Of a DNA stretch of 7,789 bases, positions 1 to 6,036 are shown piece after piece. The position numbers and the translations under genes were made by a program. This DNA is from Anaerolineaceae bacterium UBA6086 (GTDB lineage Bacteria > Chloroflexota > Anaerolineae > Anaerolineales > Anaerolineaceae): NCBI GenBank assembly GCA_002436005.1, contig DIXG01000022.1, positions 1 to 7,789 of the forward strand. The letters are read 5' to 3'. The notes under the pieces are model-generated. The model made no database searches. It saw only the letters and a program-made list of their open reading frames with translations, and had not been told where the DNA came from. Numbering within the stretch: the stretch's first letter is position 1; every line of letters starts with the position of its first letter.

Positions 1-144
1 ACCCCATGGTTGGATGATAAGCACAATGTTTTTGGTGAAGTTGAAGAGGGTATGGATGTGGTTTATACCATTCCAGCGCGTGATCCTTTTGATCGCGATG
101 CCTCCTCGGCTTCGATTAAATCGATTGAAATTATGACGGAGTAG
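1..144 (+). CDS. Peptidyl-prolyl cis-trans isomerase, cyclophilin type (3' end only)
   Basis: Frame 1 is open from the left edge to a TAG at 142-144, giving the last 47 residues of a protein. The fragment begins TPWLDDKHNVFGEVEEGMDVV, which matches the conserved C-terminal cyclophilin segment (typically PWLDGKHxVFGxVxxGMDVV). It ends with a short strand, KSIEIMTE, as usual for single-domain bacterial cyclophilins. The family catalyses cis-trans isomerisation of Xaa-Pro bonds during protein folding. The catalytic Arg and the N-terminus lie outside the window, so localisation (cytoplasmic or exported) cannot be judged. The gene is followed by a clear terminator and faces the convergent peptidase operon. 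The family call is firm; the exact subtype is open. Confidence 0.88.
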   Translation, partial: TPWLDDKHNVFGEVEEGMDVVYTIPARDPFDRDASSASIKSIEIMTE

Positions 145-168
145 TACTCCTCACTCAATTTGTTAAGT

Positions 169-202
169 AAAAGGGGTACACATTTTTGTGTGCTCCTTTT
201 TT
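169..202 (+). terminator. Rho-independent terminator, possibly bidirectional
   Basis: A hairpin with a 10-bp core (173-182 paired with 187-196, two G-T wobbles) is extended by four A-T pairs around a TTTT loop at 183-186, and is followed by a T run at 197-202. It lies 25 nt after the cyclophilin stop codon. Read on the minus strand, the same stem is followed by TTTTAC, so it could also end the convergent peptidase operon whose last gene stops at 238. The second use is inference. Confidence 0.85.
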
Positions 203-237
203 GATCTGAATTGTTGGGTATTTGGGGGAATCCCAAT

Positions 238-1425
238 TTAAATTAAGATCAGTTCTTGCTGAGGTGGAGATAGGAAAACAGCTCCATCTTCAGTGACAAG
301 GATATCTTCCTCGATCCCTACGTAGCCAAAACCAGGCACTATCAAGCCCGGCTCGAGTGTGAACACCTGCCCAACTTCAAGGGGCATGTAGGGCGTCTGA
401 CCATAACGATCCCAGTCAGGTCCTAAGATGCAGCCGCCATCGTGTGCCAACCTGCCAACCTGGTGGCCGGTGGCATACTTATACTCCGGAAAGCCCGCGC
501 CTGTCACGATAGAGCGAGCTGCACGGTCCACTTCAATACCTGTGATTCCGGGTTGTATCAGATCAAAGGCTGCCATGATGGCTTCGACAATCACATTGAA
601 ACCTTCCTGGACAGCCTGGGGAGGATGGGTCTCTCCGGGTTTGCGTAGATAGACCATGCGCTGGATATCCGCGCAGTAATCGTTTTCCTTCACGCCAAAA
701 TCAAAATGCAGCAGATGCCCGGGTTCGAGTTGTATATCTGTGGGTGCATTATGCCCGACGGGTGAATCTGGTCCTGAGTTGACGGCAGGATTGTTGTGCT
801 TTGGCCAGGCGTAGCCAAGACCCCGACTTTCAACCTCTTGCCGCATCATGGCTGCTACTTCAATTTCTGTCATGCCAGGAACGATCTTCTCAAAGGCGAA
901 ATCATAAATTTCCAATGTGCTTGTGATGGCTTTTTTAATCCTCTCAATTTCGCTTTTTGATTTTCTGCCCCGCAGCGCACTGACCACTTTTTCGGCTGAT
1001 ACAACCCGATCGGCGAAGGGTGTGCCTTCAAGGATCTCCATCAGTTTTACATACATGCCGTGAGACAATCCATCTGCCAGGTAGTCATTGGTGGAGGTGT
1101 TGATTGCAATTTGATTTGGTGAGAGTCGCTCCAGTTCCTGCAACAGGGCAGGCTTGATGCTCTCATCATAGGAAATGACTGTGTCGAATGTGTGCGTTTC
1201 CTGGGCTGAATCGACTTCGAAACGGCCTACGATGGCGATTTTTTCATTGGTTGGTGTAAAAAGGAGTGCGCTATCCCAGGTCAGTCCGCTATCCCCATAC
1301 ACCAGGGGCAAAACGGGATCACCTGCGGCGCTTGTCTCCCTGACAAAGATTAACCATAAATCAATATGATTTTCTTTGAGGATCTCCGCGATTTGTTCGG
1401 TTTTTTCAATCACGATCTGGTTCAT
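238..1425 (-). CDS. M24-family metallopeptidase (Xaa-Pro dipeptidase/aminopeptidase P type)
   Basis: The product is about 395 residues and has the two-domain layout of prolidase/aminopeptidase P: an N-terminal creatinase-like domain (about 1-150) and a C-terminal pita-bread catalytic domain. Counting from the ATG at 1425, the metal ligands are visible as D242 (HFDFGV), D253 (CADIQR), H321 (GHQVGR), E358 (TLEPG) and E372 (GIEEDI). H225 and H328 fit the accessory catalytic histidines. The family uses two divalent metals to cleave peptides with proline in the second position; creatinase-like activities also occur, so the substrate is not fixed. There is no signal peptide, so the enzyme is probably cytoplasmic. 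An ATG at 1440 would add five residues but has no Shine-Dalgarno sequence, whereas the ATG at 1425 has AGGAG four bases upstream. It is the last gene of the DUF309-pcp-M24 operon, starting 43 nt after pcp. Confidence 0.9.
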   Translation of the reverse strand: MNQIVIEKTEQIAEILKENHIDLWLIFVRETSAAGDPVLPLVYGDSGLTWDSALLFTPTNEKIAIVGRFEVDSAQETHTFDTVISYDESIKPALLQELERLSPNQIAINTSTNDYLADGLSHGMYVKLMEILEGTPFADRVVSAEKVVSALRGRKSKSEIERIKKAITSTLEIYDFAFEKIVPGMTEIEVAAMMRQEVESRGLGYAWPKHNNPAVNSGPDSPVGHNAPTDIQLEPGHLLHFDFGVKENDYCADIQRMVYLRKPGETHPPQAVQEGFNVIVEAIMAAFDLIQPGITGIEVDRAARSIVTGAGFPEYKYATGHQVGRLAHDGGCILGPDWDRYGQTPYMPLEVGQVFTLEPGLIVPGFGYVGIEEDILVTEDGAVFLSPPQQELILI

Positions 1426-1429
1426 TTCG

Positions 1430-1434
1430 CTCCT
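1430..1434 (-). promoter_or_regulatory. Shine-Dalgarno site that decides the M24 peptidase start
   Basis: On the minus strand this reads AGGAG, four bases before the ATG at 1423-1425. The site lies inside the first five codons of the longer reading frame that opens at 1440. The bases before 1440 (minus strand GATAACTACAACAC) hold no comparable motif, so the downstream ATG is preferred. Confidence 0.6.
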
Positions 1435-1468
1435 GTTCATGTGTTGTAGTTATCAAAGAAGGTTTTTC

Positions 1469-2080
1469 CTAATGCTTGGTTAAGTGCGCGATGATGATTT
1501 CTGCTGCAAGGCTCATCATCTCGAGGCTGAGGGAGGGCAGGGGTTTTTTGGTTAATGCTGCCTGCTGCGGTAAGGCGGGCAGGTGGATAAAGCCCGCAGG
1601 AACAGGTCGTCCCGCGCGTGCGATCTCATGCATGAGGGTGTAAAACACGAGGTTGCACAAGTAAGCGCCTGCCGAGAGTGAGATTTCTGCAGGTATGCCT
1701 GCCTCTTTCAATGACAATAGAATAGATTGGATTGGCAGCGTGCTGAAGAAGGCAGTGGGACCCTCAGCTGAAATCGGTGTATCGCTCACGATCAGCCCTT
1801 GATTATCAGGGATGCTGAAGTCGAGCAGGTTGAGCGCAACCTTTTCAAGCGAGATCCTGGCTCTGCCTGCTGCCAGTCCAAAGCAGAGGACTGCATCGGG
1901 TTGGTGCTGGTGTAATTGTGTGAGAATGATCTGTGGAGCTTTGACCCGGTCAACGGGAAGCAAGATGGTAATCAGATCGATATCTTCTTTGACCCGATCC
2001 GGCATACCTTGCACCAGCAATTGGCTGGGGTTTTCGGCATGGTCCGCAAAGGGTTCGAAGCCTGTGACCATGATTTTCAT
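1469..2080 (-). CDS. pcp: Pyroglutamyl-peptidase I (peptidase family C15)
   Basis: This 203-residue protein is close to the family length (about 200-215). It removes N-terminal pyroglutamate (5-oxoproline) from peptides in the cytoplasm. The cysteine-protease triad is visible: E79 in GRARISLEKVALN, C142 in SAGAYLCNLVFY and H166 in GFIHLPALPQQ. The N-terminal MVTGFEPF with the NPSQ segment also fits, with F8, F11 and N17 at the expected substrate-pocket positions. The usual GQAGGR segment reads GLAAGR here, so the common Gln is Leu69, and the usual Phe two residues before the catalytic Cys is Tyr140; specificity may be slightly altered. The start overlaps the DUF309 stop by four bases (ATGA), which suggests translational coupling, and a purine-rich AGGGGG lies just upstream. 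It sits between DUF309 and an M24 Xaa-Pro peptidase, fitting a role in peptide turnover. Confidence 0.92.
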   Translation of the reverse strand: MKIMVTGFEPFADHAENPSQLLVQGMPDRVKEDIDLITILLPVDRVKAPQIILTQLHQHQPDAVLCFGLAAGRARISLEKVALNLLDFSIPDNQGLIVSDTPISAEGPTAFFSTLPIQSILLSLKEAGIPAEISLSAGAYLCNLVFYTLMHEIARAGRPVPAGFIHLPALPQQAALTKKPLPSLSLEMMSLAAEIIIAHLTKH

Positions 2081-2466
2081 CGGGAACCCCCTACCGGTGG
2101 TGGGATAGGTTCAAAGTATTTTTGAAGAATGGTATCAGGATCCATTTTTTGGTCCAACGCAGCTAATATTGAGCGAATGTTCAGAATGATCTTAGCGAGG
2201 TCCAGCCCGCAACAAAGGCTTGGCAGTTGCTCCAGCCAGTTGAGGGCTTTGACAAAGAATTTCCAGGCAGCATCCGGGCGGTTCTGAGTGAGACGATAAA
2301 AGCCCCCGCTGAGATCCAGTAAGGCGCGGTAAAGATTGCGGGACTCGTGGAGTGTTTCTCGCCAGGCTGCCTCAAAATACTCATGGGCAGGATAAAAATC
2401 CCTGGCATTAAAGGCATTCAATCCCTTGATGGCGTTGTTGGAAAATGCATCGAATGCTTTGTTCAT
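2077..2466 (-). CDS. DUF309 domain-containing protein
   Basis: This 129-residue, mostly helical protein carries the DUF309 signature in its first half: a GLNAFNARDFYPAHEYFEAAW segment with H28, E29, E32 and W35, then LYRALLDLSGGFYRLTQNRPDAAWKF matching the family's second helix pair. The conserved His-Glu and downstream Glu/Trp suggest a small-ligand or metal site, but no biochemical function is firmly established for this family. The C-terminal third (LDLAKIILNIRSILAALDQ) forms another helix. It is the first gene of a minus-strand operon, with a 5' leader of only about 20 nt behind an extended -10 promoter, and its stop overlaps the pcp start. The ribosome site is weak (AGGG, five bases before ATG). 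Its link to the two downstream peptidases is inferred only from position. Confidence 0.85.
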   Translation of the reverse strand: MNKAFDAFSNNAIKGLNAFNARDFYPAHEYFEAAWRETLHESRNLYRALLDLSGGFYRLTQNRPDAAWKFFVKALNWLEQLPSLCCGLDLAKIILNIRSILAALDQKMDPDTILQKYFEPIPPPVGGSR

Positions 2467-2491
2467 AAGTGCCCTGTAAGTTTATGGTGAG

Positions 2492-2500
2492 ATTATAGCA
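2492..2500 (-). promoter_or_regulatory. Extended -10 promoter for the DUF309-pcp-M24 operon
   Basis: The minus strand reads TGCTATAAT, a perfect sigma-70 -10 hexamer with the TGn extension. The predicted start of transcription is near 2485, leaving a leader of about 20 nt before the ATG at 2466. No good -35 hexamer is present at 16-18 bp spacing, as is often tolerated with an extended -10. Confidence 0.65.
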
Positions 2501-2537
2501 CCGGTCGTGAAAAAATTTGTTCCGGGATAGATTTTGT

Positions 2538-2549
2538 GCAAAGTTTTGC
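2538..2549. promoter_or_regulatory. Small inverted repeat in the divergent promoter region (possible operator)
   Basis: GCAAA-GT-TTTGC is a perfect 5-bp inverted repeat with a 2-bp centre. It lies about midway between the two divergent -10 elements, roughly 40-50 bp upstream of each predicted transcription start. The position suits an operator or activator site shared by both operons, but the repeat is short and AT-rich, so it could be chance. Confidence 0.25.
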
Positions 2550-2578
2550 CCAGTTTATCAAAAATCCTGTCCTTCCTA

Positions 2579-2587
2579 TGCTATAAT
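2579..2587 (+). promoter_or_regulatory. Extended -10 promoter for the F420 operon
   Basis: TGCTATAAT gives a consensus -10 hexamer (2582-2587) with a TGn extension. There is no convincing -35 at the usual spacing. Transcription would start near 2594, leaving a leader of about 45 nt before the ATG at 2640. I see no riboswitch or attenuator-like hairpin in this leader. It is the only strong promoter-like element seen ahead of the seven-gene run. Confidence 0.65.
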
Positions 2588-2639
2588 TTCCCTACGTTTA
2601 CCGAAGGTTTATTGCGTTAGTTTTGAATGAGAGGTTGAT

Positions 2640-3992
2640 ATGTTAATCGTTAATGGGAATTTGATCACCTGGGGAAAACCAAACCAAATTTTGGAAGATG
2701 GAACTGCCATATTAATACGTGATGGGGTGATTGAGAAAATTGGTCCTCAAAGTGAACTGCTGAGGGACTATCCAGATGAAGAATTATTGGACGCTGAGGG
2801 GCAGTATGTGATGCCGGGTAATATTTGTGCTCACACGCACTTTTATGGCGCTTTTTCGCGCGGCCTGGCTATCCCCGGGGATGCACCTGCCAATTTTGTT
2901 CAAATTTTAGAGAAATTATGGTGGCAATTGGATAAGGCGCTGGACATGGACGGTGTTCGCTATTCTGCGCTCGTGTCCCTGGTCGATGCTATCAAACACG
3001 GTACAACAACGTTAATCGATCATCACGCCTCTCCCAATGCAATTGACGGCTCATTGGATGTGATTGCGGATGCAGTTAACCAGGCAGGTTTGCGGGCATC
3101 CCTGTGTTATGAGGTTACAGATCGGGATGGGATGACAAAATCGGAACAGGGGCTGCAGGAAAACCTGCGATTTATCCAACGCATCCAAAAACGAGCGTCT
3201 GAAGACTTGAATTTGAGAGCACACTTTGGCTTGCACGCCAGCCTGACGCTTTCGGATGCGACTTTGGAACGGGCGCGGGCTCTATGCCCCGAGGGAATCG
3301 GTTTCCATGTGCATGTAGCTGAAGGCATTGCCGACCAGGAGGACAGCCTGCAGAAAGCTGGGATGCGAGTAATCCACCGCTTCGACCAGTTTGATCTGTT
3401 GACGCCTGAAACGATCCTTGTGCACGGCATTCATTTGGATGATAGCGAGATTGACCGCATTGCGTCCGCCACTTCCTGGCTCACCCATCAACCGCGTTCG
3501 AACATGAACAATGCCGTTGGGGTTGCGCAGGTGGAAAAAATGCTTGAAAAAGGTGTGCGGCTGGGGATGGGGAACGATGGATTTTCCAACGCGATGTGGG
3601 TGGAATGGAAAGAGACCTACCTGCTGCATAAATTGGTCAACAATGACCCTCGCCGGATGAATGGCTATACGGTTGTGGAGATGGCGGTAAATAACAACTC
3701 AGATCTTGTCACGCAGGTCTTCGATGGGCTGCGGGTTGGGGAGCTGTCTGAAGGGGCAGCCGCTGATTTGATCTTTGTGGATTATCATCCCTTCACCCCG
3801 ATGACCGCAGGTAATCTGCCCTGGCACATCCTGTTTGGATTCCACGAAAGTATGGTTACGGCGACGATTGTTGCCGGAAAACCATTGATGTACCGTCGTG
3901 AGCTGCTGACCCTGGACGAGGAAAAGGTGATGGCGGAGGCGATGGTGGCGGCCAAATCTGCCTGGAAACGATTCGAATCTTTATCTGAATAA
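2640..3992 (+). CDS. SsnA-like amidohydrolase (putative aminohydrolase/deaminase)
   Basis: This 450-residue protein belongs to the amidohydrolase superfamily, in the branch of guanine, methylthioadenosine and S-adenosylhomocysteine deaminases and the atrazine-type hydrolases. It has a split N/C-terminal beta domain around a TIM barrel. Metal and catalytic residues are visible: H65 and H67 (AHTHFYG), H225 and E228 (HVHVAEG), H262 (LVHGIHL) and D313 (GNDGFSN). The segments VMPGNICAHTHFYGAFSRG and HGTTTLIDHHASPNAIDGS resemble SsnA, the putative aminohydrolase found beside selenium-dependent molybdenum hydroxylase genes in enterobacteria; none of those partners is present here. The true substrate is unknown. 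The start has GAGAGG five bases upstream and follows the operon promoter. It lies 19 nt before npdG and is probably co-transcribed with the F420 genes, so it may act on a purine, pterin or deazaflavin-related compound; that is inference. Confidence 0.87.
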   Translation: MLIVNGNLITWGKPNQILEDGTAILIRDGVIEKIGPQSELLRDYPDEELLDAEGQYVMPGNICAHTHFYGAFSRGLAIPGDAPANFVQILEKLWWQLDKALDMDGVRYSALVSLVDAIKHGTTTLIDHHASPNAIDGSLDVIADAVNQAGLRASLCYEVTDRDGMTKSEQGLQENLRFIQRIQKRASEDLNLRAHFGLHASLTLSDATLERARALCPEGIGFHVHVAEGIADQEDSLQKAGMRVIHRFDQFDLLTPETILVHGIHLDDSEIDRIASATSWLTHQPRSNMNNAVGVAQVEKMLEKGVRLGMGNDGFSNAMWVEWKETYLLHKLVNNDPRRMNGYTVVEMAVNNNSDLVTQVFDGLRVGELSEGAAADLIFVDYHPFTPMTAGNLPWHILFGFHESMVTATIVAGKPLMYRRELLTLDEEKVMAEAMVAAKSAWKRFESLSE

Positions 3993-4011
3993 GCGTAAAG
4001 GAATATTATTA

Positions 4012-4698
4012 ATGGAAACAACTGAAAAGAAGAAATATACGATCGGTATCATTGGGGGAACGGGCAAAGAGGGAAAAGGCCTGGCATACCGCTGGGTTCT
4101 GGCAGGACACAAGGTGATTATTGGGTCTCGTCAGTATGAAAAAGCACAGCAGGCGGTAGATGACCTCTCTGAATTGTTAGGGGATGAGGCAAAATTATTG
4201 ACGGGAATGGAAAATCGAGAGGCTGTGGCTGCATGCGAAATTGCAGTGGTCACAGTGCCTTATTCTGCCCACAAGGCGACTTTGGAAGACCTGAAAGATG
4301 TGCTGGATGGCAAGATCGTAATTGATGTTGTCGTGCCGATTGTGCCGCCCAAAGTAACCAAAGTGCAAATGCCAGAGGCAGGATCGGTGGCACAGGAAGC
4401 CCAGGCAATCCTGGGTGACAATTGCAGCGTGGTTGATGCCTTTCAAAATATCTCTTATGAACGCCTGATGGAGGATGGGGATGTGGATTGTGATGTGCTG
4501 GTATGCGGCAAGGGCAAAGCAGCCCGAGAGGTGGTTTTAGGCTTGGTGGCTGATACCGGTTTGAAGGGCTGGGATGCTGGAGTGATCGAAAATGCCGTGG
4601 TGGTTGAGGGACTGACCTCGATATTAATTGGGCTGAACATTCAGCATAAGGTGCACGCTTCAGGGATTCGCATCACAGGAATCTCGGATCAGGAATAG
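4012..4698 (+). CDS. npdG: NADPH-dependent F420 reductase (F420H2:NADP+ oxidoreductase)
   Basis: This 228-residue cytoplasmic enzyme moves hydride between NADP(H) and coenzyme F420. In bacteria it is usually thought to supply reduced F420 from NADPH. It has an N-terminal Rossmann fold starting with GIIGGTGKEGKG (12-23). The second strand ends in IGSR (37-40), where Ser39 and Arg40 fit binding of the NADP 2'-phosphate, as in archaeal Fno. VVTVPYSAH (79-87) and VIDVVVPIVPPK (103-114) follow. The C-terminal region has the family-typical ENAVVVEGLTSILIGLN (193-209) and ends with GIRITGI. AAAGGA nine bases before the ATG serves as ribosome site. The gene follows the amidohydrolase by 19 nt and is separated from cofE by a single base. 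Length and motifs match the family closely. Confidence 0.94.
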   Translation: METTEKKKYTIGIIGGTGKEGKGLAYRWVLAGHKVIIGSRQYEKAQQAVDDLSELLGDEAKLLTGMENREAVAACEIAVVTVPYSAHKATLEDLKDVLDGKIVIDVVVPIVPPKVTKVQMPEAGSVAQEAQAILGDNCSVVDAFQNISYERLMEDGDVDCDVLVCGKGKAAREVVLGLVADTGLKGWDAGVIENAVVVEGLTSILIGLNIQHKVHASGIRITGISDQE

Positions 4699-4699
4699 C

Positions 4700-5467
4700 A
4701 TGTCGTTAACCCTGACGCCCCTTGGGAATTTTCCGCTTATAAATCCAGGCGACGACCTGCCAGTGATCCTGTTAAATTCATTGGCAGAAAATCAGCTGAC
4801 CTTGCAGGATGGCGATATTCTGGTTTTAGCGCAAAAGATTGTGTCTAAGGCAGAAAATCGTTTGGTCAATCGAACGACCGTTACACCTTCTGATGAAGCG
4901 AATTATTACGCTGAGGTAACCGGTAAAGACCCACGATTAATTGAACTGATCCTTTCGGAAAGCAAATCGGTCGTCCGGAGCCGACAGGGCTTGATCATTG
5001 TTGAGCACAGGCTGGGTTTTATCAGTGCGAATGCGGGGATTGATCATTCTAATGTTTGTGGACCGTGGGGAGATCCCGACGATTGGGTTTTGCTGCTGCC
5101 TGAAAACCCGGATGAGTCTGCCGGGAAAATCCGCAAGTATCTGGAGGAAGCAGCAAAGTGTCGGATTGGTGTCCTGGTCATCGATTCTCATGGGCGCGCC
5201 TGGCGCCATGGCACTGTTGGTGTGACGATCGGCTTATCGGGTATGCCGGGGCTGGTTGACCTGCGCGGTGAACCCGATTTGTATGATTATCGCTTACGGG
5301 TGACCTTTGTGGGTGCTGCGGATGAATTGGCTGCGGCTGCATCTTTGGTGATGGGGCAGGCAGATGAGGGCACACCGGTTGTCCTCGCAAGAGGCTTTCC
5401 CTATCCTTTGCGTGAAGGGAAGCTGTCTGAATTGATCCGACCGGAAGAAAAAGACTTGTTCAGGTGA
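4700..5467 (+). CDS. cofE: Coenzyme F420-0:L-glutamate ligase, stand-alone CofE
   Basis: CofE uses GTP to add the first and further gamma-linked glutamates to F420-0. The 255-residue product covers the CofE domain only. Visible marks are PLINPGDDL, DGDILVLAQKIVSKAENR (37-54, with K46 and K50), ISANAGIDHSNV (108-119, D115) and VIDSHGRAWRHGTVGVTIG (160-178, D162). D115 and D162 fit the acidic metal/GTP-binding residues known in archaeal CofE. There is no C-terminal nitroreductase domain, unlike actinobacterial FbiB, where that domain reduces dehydro-F420-0. The start follows the npdG stop by one base, with its AGGA site inside the npdG 3' end, so translation is probably coupled. In TVGVTIGLSGMPGL the usual acidic residue before the VxIG strand appears to be Gly; the effect is unknown. 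Confidence 0.93.
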   Translation: MSLTLTPLGNFPLINPGDDLPVILLNSLAENQLTLQDGDILVLAQKIVSKAENRLVNRTTVTPSDEANYYAEVTGKDPRLIELILSESKSVVRSRQGLIIVEHRLGFISANAGIDHSNVCGPWGDPDDWVLLLPENPDESAGKIRKYLEEAAKCRIGVLVIDSHGRAWRHGTVGVTIGLSGMPGLVDLRGEPDLYDYRLRVTFVGAADELAAAASLVMGQADEGTPVVLARGFPYPLREGKLSELIRPEEKDLFR

Positions 5468-5474
5468 GGGATGG

Positions 5475-6026
5475 ATGCATGCGATTCTGAGCAAACTTGA
5501 TCCTGCATCTTCAGAAACTGTTCATAAGCTCTGGGAGCAGTTGAGGGAATCTTGTGGATTGCGTGCGATCTACGAAACACCGATTCCGCATTTTTCCTGG
5601 TTTGTTGCAGAACAGATCAATTTCGAGAGAGCATCCCCAATTCTGTCACAAATTGTTGGTCAGCAATCATCCATGACCCTGCATACCTTCGGAGTAGGGC
5701 TCTTCTCTGGAGCGACCCCGACCCTTTACTTACCCATTGTAAAATCGCGTGAGATGATTGCTTTGCATGAAACACTTTGGGACCAGATCACACCTTTTTC
5801 GAAGGAAGTCAAACTGTATTATTCTCCCATGTTGTGGGTGCCTCACATCACGCTGGCATTAAAGGATTTGACGAGGGAAAACCTTGCCTGTGCGGTTGAG
5901 GCAATTGGGTTTGAACCCATCGAGTTATTTATCACAGTGAATAACCTCGCTTTTGCTGAGAATGAAGTCGAAGTGACAGGTAAAATTCTTAAGGATTATC
6001 CTTTTCCATTAGCTCATGCTTCTTAA
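5475..6026 (+). CDS. 2H phosphoesterase, 2'-5' RNA ligase (LigT-like) family
   Basis: This 183-residue protein has the two H-x-[S/T] motifs that define the 2H phosphoesterase superfamily: H39-F-S41 in PIPHFSWF and H124-I-T126 in WVPHITLAL, 85 residues apart as expected for the duplicated fold. Known members hydrolyse or ligate 2'-5' or cyclic phosphodiester bonds in RNA or small nucleotides. The rest of the sequence is divergent, so the substrate cannot be read from it. It starts seven bases after cofE with GAGGG and AGGTGA upstream, and ends ten bases before the cofD start, inside the run of F420 biosynthesis genes. That context suggests, without proof, a role on a phosphodiester or guanylylated intermediate, or RNA repair unrelated to F420. 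There are no signal peptide or membrane segments. Confidence 0.85.
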   Translation: MHAILSKLDPASSETVHKLWEQLRESCGLRAIYETPIPHFSWFVAEQINFERASPILSQIVGQQSSMTLHTFGVGLFSGATPTLYLPIVKSREMIALHETLWDQITPFSKEVKLYYSPMLWVPHITLALKDLTRENLACAVEAIGFEPIELFITVNNLAFAENEVEVTGKILKDYPFPLAHAS

Positions 6027-6030
6027 GGAG
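6025..6030 (+). promoter_or_regulatory. Shine-Dalgarno site that sets a TTG start for cofD
   Basis: AAGGAG overlaps the stop codon of the 2H gene and lies six bases before the TTG at 6037-6039. Starting there gives (M)KIVTLAGGVGGAKL, the normal CofD N-terminus. The in-frame ATG at 6016 lies upstream of this site and would add seven unmatched residues and overlap the preceding gene. Confidence 0.75.
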
Positions 6031-6036
6031 CGTGTT

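Noticed and set aside
222..236. Hairpin TTGGG-GGAAT-CCCAA as a terminator of the minus-strand operon
   Set aside because: The stem is only 5 bp and no T run follows on the minus strand; the hairpin at 169-202 is far better.
1812..2108. Plus-strand open frame of 98 codons opposite pcp
   Set aside because: It lies antisense to a gene with intact catalytic motifs, has no recognisable domain, and its composition is that of a reverse-frame shadow.
2588..2639. Riboswitch or attenuator in the leader of the F420 operon
   Set aside because: The leader is about 45 nt, AT-rich and without a stable hairpin or T-tract terminator.
3107..3629. Minus-strand open frames opposite the amidohydrolase
   Set aside because: These are antisense to a well-conserved gene; the translations are rich in Arg, Ser and Pro with no family resemblance.
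2640..3992. Assignment to selenium metabolism on the basis of SsnA similarity
   Set aside because: No molybdenum hydroxylase, selenophosphate or related gene is present in the window, so only the amidohydrolase family call is kept.
6016..6036. ATG at 6016 as the cofD start
   Set aside because: It overlaps the 2H gene, adds residues that do not fit the family, and the clear AAGGAG site lies downstream of it, pointing to TTG 6037.
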